64,000 nucleotides of DNA, taken from assembly GCA_050246995.1 (NCBI GenBank), contig JBFWVA010000007.1, positions 186,001-250,000 on the forward strand. Reading direction: 5' to 3'. Position 1 is the stretch's first letter, and every line of letters starts with the position of its first letter. Source of the stretch: SHVO01 sp050246995. GTDB lineage: Bacteria > Pseudomonadota > Alphaproteobacteria > Rhodospirillales > Rhodospirillaceae. The notes below the pieces were generated by a model. The model saw nothing but the letters and a program-made list of their open reading frames with translations. It made no database searches and was not told where the DNA came from. The translations under genes were made by a program, and so were the position numbers. This document shows, piece by piece, positions 34,751 through 42,254 of this stretch.

Positions 34751-35869
34751 CTATTCCCGCTCCGACCGGCCCTGTGTTTTTGATTGATTCAAAGGTACAG
34801 CCTCGGCGGTCTTGGCGTCGTCCCCGTGGTCGATGAAAACCTGGATCATGTTGAACTGCAGCGCCGAGGAGATCGCGGTCATCTTGCCGTCCTTGTCCGG
34901 GTAGCCGTCGGCCATTTTGTTCAGTTCGCGGTAAAAGCGCGGCGCGTCGTGCTGGCCGTAGCTGAAGTGATGCGTCGACCATGTGGTGGCGTGCGCATAC
35001 ATCTTCTCGACGTCGGCATAGCCGGCGAGCACGCCCTCGGCCCTTTCAGGGGTAAGGCGTAAGCTGAAGCGCGCCCCCTTCATCAGGAGATAGTCCGGCA
35101 CCGGCGGAAAGACTTCCCAGGGCACCATCATTGAATCGATCGGATCGGTTAGCAGCATCCCGTTCTCGATCTTACCTTTGGTATGGCGAATGAGGCGCTT
35201 GCCGAACTTCATGTCGGGACGCTGGGTGCCGCCCGCAACGACCAGCGCGCCGGACGCGTCCTGCATCAAAGGATCCATGCCGCGATAGAAGGTGACCGTC
35301 ACTTCCGGATCGTTCGCGAGATCGTCGACCTCGCCAATCTCGATCATCGTGCGGTTGAAGGCGTAGTCGCGCGTTTGCTTGGTAGCGAAGAAGAAAATCG
35401 CCCCGTCCGGTCCGCGATAGATGCGCGCGCAGCCGATGACGCGGTAGAGATTGTTGTCGACACCCTTTTCGCCGTCCTGATTGACGAAGTCGCCGGCCTT
35501 CACCTTGCCGTCGAGATTGAGGCCGTTGGCGGTGTTGCCGCCCGCATGGTGATAGGGAAGCTTATCTTCCACATCCATGGGGAAATATTTGTAACCCTCG
35601 CGCGCCAGCTGACTTTCCACGACGGTCTTGCCCTTGCCGTCGCCGAAGTAGGATTTGAATACTTCACGCGGGCCGTAATCGTTGAGGCCGTTCGGGCACT
35701 CGGATTTCGCATCGGCGGTCTGATATACGGACCAATGCATCGTCACGAGCGCATAGCTGATCGTCCGGTTGCGGACGGGGCCTTCGCCGTCTGCCATCGC
35801 GCCGCTCGCGCCCAAGACCGATGCGATCACCGCCGCGGTGCAGATATTTTGAACCTTACGCAGCATCAC
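34751..35869 (-). CDS. Exported protein of unknown function
   Basis: 372 aa. Signal peptide with cleavage about GAMA-DG. The mature protein has no domain I recognise. Notable segments are SYALVTMHWSVYQTADAK, NDYGPREVFKSYFGDGKG, GGNTANGLNLDGKVKAGDF, VIGCARIYRGPDGAIFFFA and HHFSYGQHDAPRFYREL. Histidines and acidic pairs recur (PYHHAGGN, STHHFSYGQHD), so metal binding is possible but unproven. The C-terminal ~15 residues are polar. It begins 14 bp after the PF03640-type repeat gene on the same strand, so the two form an operon. No function is proposed beyond export to the periplasm or surface. Confidence 0.75.
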   Translation of the reverse strand: MMLRKVQNICTAAVIASVLGASGAMADGEGPVRNRTISYALVTMHWSVYQTADAKSECPNGLNDYGPREVFKSYFGDGKGKTVVESQLAREGYKYFPMDVEDKLPYHHAGGNTANGLNLDGKVKAGDFVNQDGEKGVDNNLYRVIGCARIYRGPDGAIFFFATKQTRDYAFNRTMIEIGEVDDLANDPEVTVTFYRGMDPLMQDASGALVVAGGTQRPDMKFGKRLIRHTKGKIENGMLLTDPIDSMMVPWEVFPPVPDYLLMKGARFSLRLTPERAEGVLAGYADVEKMYAHATTWSTHHFSYGQHDAPRFYRELNKMADGYPDKDGKMTAISSALQFNMIQVFIDHGDDAKTAEAVPLNQSKTQGRSERE

Positions 35870-35883
35870 GCCCTCCCGGGAGC

Positions 35884-37263
35884 TTAGTAAGTGTTTCCGA
35901 AAAAATCGTCGCGCAACCAGAACGCCGTGAACCCGTTGCGCCGTCCGCGATGTTCGCCGCGCGCGACACCCAACGTGTCACCGGGCTGCTGATCACGGGC
36001 ATAAGTGTAAACAGGCCGGTCGCGGTAGGCCCACACACGTAGGCTTCCATTTGCGCCCGCCGGCGCGAGGCGGCCCGTCATCGGATCGATGCTGATGACG
36101 CTCCAGCTGCGGTTTTCGGATTTCGCCCCTTCGCGCGCGCGCACATATGGCCACGTGGCGAGACAGCGCGCCGCGTCGCCGCCGCCGCAAATGGCGAGAC
36201 GGTACTGCTGCGGCGCGCCCGGATGATCGCAGGCCAATTGATCTGGTGAATCGTCGCCGCAGTTATATGTGTAGATCGTTTTGCCGTTCTCGTCGGCGAG
36301 CACAATTCCGGCCAGGGTCTCTTGCTGCGTGAACTGCTTCGGCGGCGCCGGTGAGAGCTGGAGATAGACGTTATGCCACCCCGCCTCGTCGCTGCCCTTC
36401 AGGCTGCGAATGTCATAGTCGAGCGAATATGTGTAGAGGGGACGCTTGCGGAAGGCCCACTGATAGACTCCGGGCGAACGTTCAAAGGTCGACCAGTCGC
36501 CCTGGCTTTTCGCGGCGACCGGGGCGAGCATTGGGAGCCATGTGCGCGCACAGCGCTCGTCGCAATTGGACTTGTTGGCCACGTCGCGATCCGAGACGTA
36601 GATGGAGTAATTCTTGTCGTTGAGGAGCTGACGTCCCGTCGTGGTGGTGAGCACGGAAAAGCCAGGCGGGATCGCCGAAGGCGCCTGCGCGGGACGGCGC
36701 GTGGCGGGACCGTCGTTGCCGCCGCCGCTTTCGCGCGTGGTTGCGGCCATCACATCGCCGGGCACTTTATCGAGCGGCGAGGTGTAGAGCGCGTGCTCGT
36801 CGTAGGCCCACTGCTTCTTGCCGTCCTTGCGCGTGATGAGGGTGAAGTCACCGATGGGCTTCGCATCGTCAGCCGCATACATCGGCGGCCATTCCTCGGC
36901 GCAGGACTTGCGCGCGGCGAGATCGGGGAGTTCGAGACCCGGCGGATAGGGACTCATCAGGCCCGCGGTCAGCGTGGTCTTCTCAAACGTGCAGTCGGAT
37001 TGATTTTTGGAATCGCCCGTCACGCCGTTACGCAGCGTGTCGTGCGGCCAGTAATAGAGGGTCATCCCCTTGGAATCGGCGAACACCGGCCCTTCGAGTT
37101 CGGTGTGTTCGACCCGGAAACCCGCGGGCATCGGAACGGGGAGGTAGGCTTCGCGCTCCGACGGTAAAACGGTGCGCTGGGCATCGGCGGCCATGGCCGT
37201 CATCGACACCGCCCCAAAAACAAGAGCCGTCCCTAACTTAAGTGCGCTGCGCATCCGGCCCAT
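35884..37263 (-). CDS. Exported protein with secreted-repeat (PF03640/COG4315-type) domains
   Basis: 459 aa. Signal peptide ends about AMA-AD. At least three degenerate copies of the secreted repeat of unknown function are visible. Each has a G-x-T-[IL]-Y start (SKGMTLYYWPHD, NDKNYSIYVSDRD, ENGKTIYTYNCGD), a cysteine pair near a WP (CAEEWPPMY, CDERCARTWLPML, CLATWPYV), and an end such as KQWAYDEHALYTSPLD or RVWAYRDRPVYTYARD with PGD. The family is periplasmic or lipoprotein and has no settled function. It precedes the 372-aa exported protein by 14 bp. Paired cysteines suggest disulfides. The start at 37263 has weak support over 37254. Confidence 0.78.
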   Translation of the reverse strand: MGRMRSALKLGTALVFGAVSMTAMAADAQRTVLPSEREAYLPVPMPAGFRVEHTELEGPVFADSKGMTLYYWPHDTLRNGVTGDSKNQSDCTFEKTTLTAGLMSPYPPGLELPDLAARKSCAEEWPPMYAADDAKPIGDFTLITRKDGKKQWAYDEHALYTSPLDKVPGDVMAATTRESGGGNDGPATRRPAQAPSAIPPGFSVLTTTTGRQLLNDKNYSIYVSDRDVANKSNCDERCARTWLPMLAPVAAKSQGDWSTFERSPGVYQWAFRKRPLYTYSLDYDIRSLKGSDEAGWHNVYLQLSPAPPKQFTQQETLAGIVLADENGKTIYTYNCGDDSPDQLACDHPGAPQQYRLAICGGGDAARCLATWPYVRAREGAKSENRSWSVISIDPMTGRLAPAGANGSLRVWAYRDRPVYTYARDQQPGDTLGVARGEHRGRRNGFTAFWLRDDFFGNTY

Positions 37264-37390
37264 CCCTCACCGTTAGCCCGGCTGAGCCGGTGACGCTGTG
37301 AGCGGCAGTATGACCGGTGTCCCGGTCCTGACAAGCCTTGCCCTTCAAGGATGAAAGAACTTGGAGCCGGGCCTTGTCGCAGGGGCCCGG

Positions 37391-37489
37391 GCGACATGGG
37401 CGACATGCGACATCTTCCGAATACGCATTTTATTACAAAGGTTTGGGCGAAAAATCACGAAGGCGACATCGGGCGACATTAGGCGACAT
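37391..37489. repeat. Six GCGACAT repeats in two clusters of three
   Basis: GCGACAT occurs at 37391, 37400, 37407, then at 37463, 37473 and 37483, the last three with an exact 10-bp period. They flank an AT-rich core (37414-37440). The spacer 37264-37666 lies between divergent genes and holds no credible gene. Same-face short repeats suggest a protein-binding array or promoter control region. Confidence 0.6.
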
Positions 37490-37666
37490 CTATTAACCTT
37501 TGCCGTTCGGGGCTGATGCGGGCGCGGAAGAGAGCGGGACCCAAAGGCGGTCATCACAAAAGCTCCTAGAGCTCCCGGCAATGTACCTAAATTGGGGACT
37601 TTTGTCGAGAAAAAAGCGCTGAATTGGCGGTGCGCGCGGGCGGCGGGTTCACATATTGTGCCCGCC

Positions 37667-38524
37667 ATGACGGACACTTCCGGCGCCATCGCCAGCTATT
37701 ACGACAATCTTTCACGGTTCCTGGACTTCGCGCGGCGCGTGGGGCGCGGCGGCGGCGCGCAGCAGGGCTCGACACACCGATTCCTGGCGGGCCTGCCCGG
37801 GGAATCGGACAGCGAGACAGCGGGACCGGAGCGGCTCGATCATCTCGTCCTTGATGCGGCGCTTGCGACCGGCCTCGCGCGAACGCCGCGCGTGATCGAC
37901 GCGGGCTGCGGCCTCGGGGGCACGATCTTCCATTGGCGGCAAAGAGTCGCCGGACAATATGTCGGACTGACCTTGAGCGCGGAACAGCAACGGCGTGCGG
38001 AAGCCGAAGCGCAGCGGCGCGGCTTCGCGCGCGATTGCAGTTTTCTGGTGCGCAGCTATCACACGTCGCTCGATCCGTCTTATGACGCCGTGGTCGCCAT
38101 CGAATCGCTGGCGCACAGCAGCGACCCACAAGACGCCATTGCCAATCTCGGACGCGCGCTTAGCGCCGGCGGACTGTTCGTGATTGTCGACGACATGCCG
38201 GAGACGCAAGCGGATCCCGCGCTTCTCAAAGGGTTCAAGTTTGGATGGCGCACGCCTGTGCTGCTGGACGCGGGCGGCTTCCATGCCGCGCTCACGGCGT
38301 CCGGCCTTTCCGTCATGCGCGAGGTCGATCTGACCGCGCGGTTACGGCCGCGGTCGCTGCTGTGGCTGCGTGTACTGATTGCCGCGTTTGGAGCGCTTCG
38401 AGCCGCAGCGCCCACGCGCGGGATGCGCGACGTGCTTGACGCGCTGCGTGGCGGCTTTTTCCTTGAAGCGCTCTACCGGACCAGGGGGATGCGCTATCGG
38501 ATGATCATCGCGGCAAAGCGCTAA
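37667..38524 (+). CDS. SAM-dependent methyltransferase, small-molecule type
   Basis: 285 aa from the ATG at 37667; the open frame extends 25 codons upstream but those residues look non-coding. Class I Rossmann fold: SAM motif I is VIDAGCGLGGTIFHW, followed by LTLSAEQQRRAEAEAQ, a pattern shared with tocopherol and sarcosine/dimethylglycine methyltransferases, then YDAVVAIESLAHS and LSAGGLFVIVDDMPE. The C-terminal half carries basic and hydrophobic helices that may contact a lipid or membrane. It is divergent from the exported-protein operon across the GCGACAT array, and a VOC gene follows after 79 bp. The substrate cannot be told. Confidence 0.85.
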   Translation: MTDTSGAIASYYDNLSRFLDFARRVGRGGGAQQGSTHRFLAGLPGESDSETAGPERLDHLVLDAALATGLARTPRVIDAGCGLGGTIFHWRQRVAGQYVGLTLSAEQQRRAEAEAQRRGFARDCSFLVRSYHTSLDPSYDAVVAIESLAHSSDPQDAIANLGRALSAGGLFVIVDDMPETQADPALLKGFKFGWRTPVLLDAGGFHAALTASGLSVMREVDLTARLRPRSLLWLRVLIAAFGALRAAAPTRGMRDVLDALRGGFFLEALYRTRGMRYRMIIAAKR

Positions 38525-38603
38525 TTCACTGGATTGTTGATTGAGCCCCGCGCGCGCGGAGGTCTAAACTCCGGCCCAGCAGGCATCAACGGGGGAGGAC
38601 CAC

Positions 38604-38975
38604 ATGATTGGATATACCTGCGTCGGCACGAACGACCTCGACAAAGCCGTCGCGTTTTACGGCGAACTGCTTGGCGTGATGGGTGCGCAAGTCGCATTCA
38701 AGAGTGACCGCGGCATCGGTTGGGGCACCGCCCCCGATAAACCGATGTTCGCCGTGCTGACGCCTTTCGATAAAAAGGGCGCGACCGCCGGCAACGGCAG
38801 CATGGTGGCGCTGGCCGCCGCCAATCCGGATCAGGTGAACGCGCTGCATAAAAAGTGCCTGGACCTTGGCGGCACCTGTGAAGGCCCGCCGGGCGCGCGC
38901 AGCGATGGGTTTTACGCCGCGTATTTCCGCGACCTTGACGGCAACAAGCTGGCCGCCTTCTGCATGACGAAATAG
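38604..38975 (+). CDS. VOC-superfamily (glyoxalase/bleomycin-resistance fold) protein
   Basis: 123 aa with paired beta-alpha-beta-beta-beta modules. Module 1 starts IGYTCVGTNDLDKAVAFY, module 2 is around NALHKKCLDLGG and ends AAYFRDLDGNKLAAFCM, the usual YFRDPDGN-like motif. Preceded by GGGGGAGG. Members bind a divalent metal and act as glyoxalases, isomerases, dioxygenases or sequestering proteins. The subfamily is common in proteobacteria and has no assigned substrate. It may be co-transcribed with the methyltransferase upstream. A bidirectional terminator follows. Confidence 0.9.
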   Translation: MIGYTCVGTNDLDKAVAFYGELLGVMGAQVAFKSDRGIGWGTAPDKPMFAVLTPFDKKGATAGNGSMVALAAANPDQVNALHKKCLDLGGTCEGPPGARSDGFYAAYFRDLDGNKLAAFCMTK

Positions 38976-38993
38976 GGCCCGCGAGACGCGGAC

Positions 38994-39035
38994 AAAAAAA
39001 GAGGCCAGGACGCGAAGTCCTGGCCTCAATTTTTT
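38994..39035. terminator. Bidirectional terminator between VOC gene and TBDR pseudogene
   Basis: GAGGCCAGGAC (39001-39011) and GTCCTGGCCTC (39017-39027) form an 11-bp stem with a GCGAA loop. T-runs stand on both sides (AATTTTTT after, seven A before), so it serves both converging transcripts. Confidence 0.92.
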
Positions 39036-39046
39036 AGAACCTCAGC

Positions 39047-41959
39047 CTACATTTCGAAGCGCACACCCAGACGGAAGATGCGGCCTTCGTCAGCGTTCGT
39101 ATTTTCATAGTACCCGTTGCTGAGCTGACCGTAACGAAGGGCCAGCGGTTCATTGAACAGATTGTCCACGACGAAGAACGTCGTGACCGCGCCATCCATA
39201 AACTTGTAGTTCAGGTTGAGATCGAAGGTCTTACGGCCGTCGATATGGTTCATGCTGAAGGTCGGCGCGTTCGGGGTGGAAACCGGGCAGCCCGTCGTGC
39301 AAACCGTGGCGTTCTTGTGATACACGCCTGGACCTTCACCGCGCATGGTCAGTGTGCCGGAGAACATGTCGAGCGTGTAGCCCAATGAGACCAGGAACTT
39401 GAAGTCGCCGGTGGTGAGCGGCGCGCCGGTCGAGACGTTGCCGAGAACACCCGCGCCTTCTTGCAGTACGCCGTCGAGATCGATGCTGTTCAAACGCAGC
39501 ACTTTCGTAGCCAGACCACGGATCTGCACATTGCCCGCCCACGCGTCGTCGATAGTGGAGAGCGGCATGTTGTAACTGGCTTCGAAGTCGATGCCGCGCG
39601 CCTGCTGCGAGACAAGGTTGCGGCCCGGGTTGTTGACCTGAGTGATGAGGCCCAACGTCTGGCCCGCCGCCGGAGCGCCCCGAATGATCAAGGCGCAGAG
39701 TTCAGCATCGCCCCCACGGCAACGATCAACGATACGTTGCGAGCCCAGCGTGGCCACAGCGCCCTTGATGTCGATGTTGTAGTAGTCGACCGACGCGCCG
39801 AAACCTTGCAGGAACGTCGGCTGGAAGACCACACCGAGACCCGTGGTATCGGCCTTTTCCGGTTTCAGATTCGGATTGCCCACGGTGTTGGTGAGAATAG
39901 CGTAGGTCTCACCCCGGAATACGTCGATGACCGTGCCTGTGCCGGTGGTGCCGCCGGAGAACAGTTCGCCGATGTTCGGCGCGCGGATGTCTCGCGACCG
40001 AGTCACACGGAAGGTGACGTCGTCGATCGGATTGTAGGTAGCGCCGATCTTCCACGTCGTCACATATCCGGAAGCGCTATACGAGGTGGCGCGCACGGCG
40101 GCATTAAGGTCGAGCGAACGGGCCCAATCCTCGTCGCGCGCGAGCGGCACTACGGTTTCAAAGGCGCCTTCGGTCACCGTGTAGGAGCCAATCGTGGGTT
40201 GGTAATTGCCTGCGAAGAAGGTACGAAGCAAATCCTGGGCGCTGGCGAAACCCGTCGCAGCCTCCTTCCGGTGCTCGGCGCTGAGCGCCACCGACACTGG
40301 GCCCGCCCACAATTCGAAAGGCTCGCCGGTGAGCGTCCCGGCGAAGGTGTTAAGCGACATGCGGGTATAGAGATACCCGTTGAAGATCGAATAGGGATAA
40401 GCGCCGGGCGTCGGATCGTTGACGCCGATGCCCATCACGTTGATCGGCTTACATGGGTGGTTGGGATTGCCGAGCGCGACGCGGCAGACGATGCGGCCCG
40501 TGGCCGGATCGGTGACGGCATCAATGGCTTCAAGATAGCGCGGCACGTTCGGGTTGTTGGTGGAGCGCGCCGAAATATGGGTTGTCGAGCGCGAGGCCGA
40601 GATATCCCAATTCCAGTCGGTGCCGCCTGCCTCGAAGCTACCTTCGAAACCGGCCATGTAGCGGCGGAAGTAACGCTGATTACGCGCGCCCATGTCGATG
40701 AAGTCGCCGTTCCACGTACCCATGCTGAAACTGGTGAGTCCGAGCGTGGTCATCTGCGTACGGATGGACGCCGGAATGAAGGCGTTGTCGGCGCGGATGG
40801 TGAGGTTGCCGAGGCGGAAGTACGGAACGCCCTGATAGTTCACGCTTTTGGTATGCGACCACTGCACTTCGGCAAAAGCGGTGACGTTGTCGGCAAGGTC
40901 GTAACTGGCGCGGGTGAAGACGGTTTCGCGCTCGAGCATGATGTTAAGCGGAAGCTGGCCGTTGAGGCGCGAGAACTGCCACATGCCGCCCGACATATAT
41001 TGTGAACTGATGACAGGGCCATAGACGAAGTTTGCCGGCGTGCCGCCTTGCAGGAAGTAGGTGCCTTTAAGTGGGCCCGCGGTGATGATCCCGCCCGGGG
41101 CTGCGTTGGAAAGGCCGACGTGATCAAGAGCGATATACTGCGGCACGCTGGTGCTTTGGCCCGCGCCTGTCCCGTACGCCGGATTGGTGAGCCAGTTGTA
41201 GGTGTTGTCGTAGACGTTCTGGCGATAATAGGCGTGATCTATGGCCGCGTTGTATGCGTGCTCGCCGCTGACCAGGAGATGACCCTTGCCGCCGGCGAAC
41301 GGCGTGCCCGCGCCGATGTCGATCTTGTAGCTTTCGCCGTCGCCATAGGTGGTGATGCCGCCCTGCACGGAGCCTTTGACGCCCGTGTATTCCTTGTCGA
41401 GCACGAAGTTCAGCACCCCCGCCAAGGCATCCGAGCCGTAAACGGCCGAGGCACCACCGGTGACGACGTCCACGCGCGCGATGAGGCTGTTCGGCATGGT
41501 GTTCAGATCGACCGCGCCGCCGATGAGGCCGCCGCCGAGACCGCCGAGGTTCGAGCCGACAATGCGCTTCCCGTCGAGAAGCACCAGGGTGCGCGACTGA
41601 CCGAGCGCACGCAGGTTGGCGAGGTTGATGCCGGCGGTGCCGCCGCCGATGGTGGAGACAGTGCGCTAGCCGACCGTGTTACCCTGTAGCGCCGGAAGAC
41701 GCGCGACGGCGTCGGCAACGTTCGGTAAGCCCATGTTGTTGAGTTCGTCGGCGCCCAGCACGGATACCGGTGTCGGCGCTTCATAACCTTGACGCACGAT
41801 GCGCGATCCGGTGACGACAATCTCATCAAGCGACGCCGGCGCTCCGGCGTCGGCTGCGAGCGCGGCTTGCGCCGCGAACATTGAAACGCCCGCGAGCGCC
41901 GTGGTGACCGATAATGAACGGATGTGACGCACGAGCGTACGCGCGCTGCGAATGACCAT
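39047..41959 (-). pseudogene. TonB-dependent receptor, array paralog B1, interrupted by an amber codon
   Basis: The frame runs unbroken from the ATG at 41959 (GGGGGGAA upstream) to 39047 except for one TAG at 41668-41666, codon 98. Before it come the signal peptide (ending ALA-AD), DEIVVTGSRIV, QGYEAPTPVSVLG and LPALQGNTVG. After it come GGGTAGINLANLR, TLVLLDGKRIVGSN and a full barrel ending RLGVRFEM. Paralog B2 has CAG (Gln) at this point, so a single C-to-T change explains the break. No further frameshift or stop was found, implying recent inactivation, suppression or a sequencing error. No good restart site follows the stop. Confidence 0.88.
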
Positions 41960-42194
41960 AAGATTCCCCCCCTTTGGCCGATTGAAGGCGACGATACTAA
42001 GCAGAACGGAAAATAAAATTCCGCAATAAAATTTCACGCGGCTTTTTTTCGCCTGCGTTGTGTGCGAGGGGCAACATCGCCGCGTTCGCATTGTTTGGAG
42101 GCATTCAAAGAAGCGCCGCTGAGGACCGAGCGGCGACCTGCCTTTTCGTGTCGGAGTAAGTCTCGGCGGTTGGTTACGCGCACAACTTGCGCAT

Positions 42195-42230
42195 AAAAAA
42201 GGCCAGGGCTTTGCGGCCCTGGCCTTTCTT
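42195..42230 (-). terminator. Terminator after TBDR B2
   Basis: GGCCAGGGC (42201-42209) and GCCCTGGCC (42216-42224) form the stem. On the minus strand six T follow. It ends the B2 transcript. The rest of 41960-42254 is AT-richer leader DNA for B1 with no gene seen. Confidence 0.88.
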
Positions 42231-42254
42231 GTCTCGAATTAATTTAAAATAAAA

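Noticed and set aside
37391..37489. GCGACAT repeats as a CRISPR array
   Set aside because: Seven-base units at 7-10 bp spacing with no spacers of 30-40 bp and no cas genes.
37345..37689. 114-codon minus-strand frame across the GCGACAT array
   Set aside because: No ribosome site and no family resemblance; its repeated MS-x-VA text only reflects the DNA repeat, and it overlaps the methyltransferase start.
41666..41668. The TAG in TBDR B1 as a programmed amber (pyrrolysine-type) codon
   Set aside because: The paralog has a plain Gln codon there, the position is a plug region with no special residue, and no pyrrolysine genes or context are visible.
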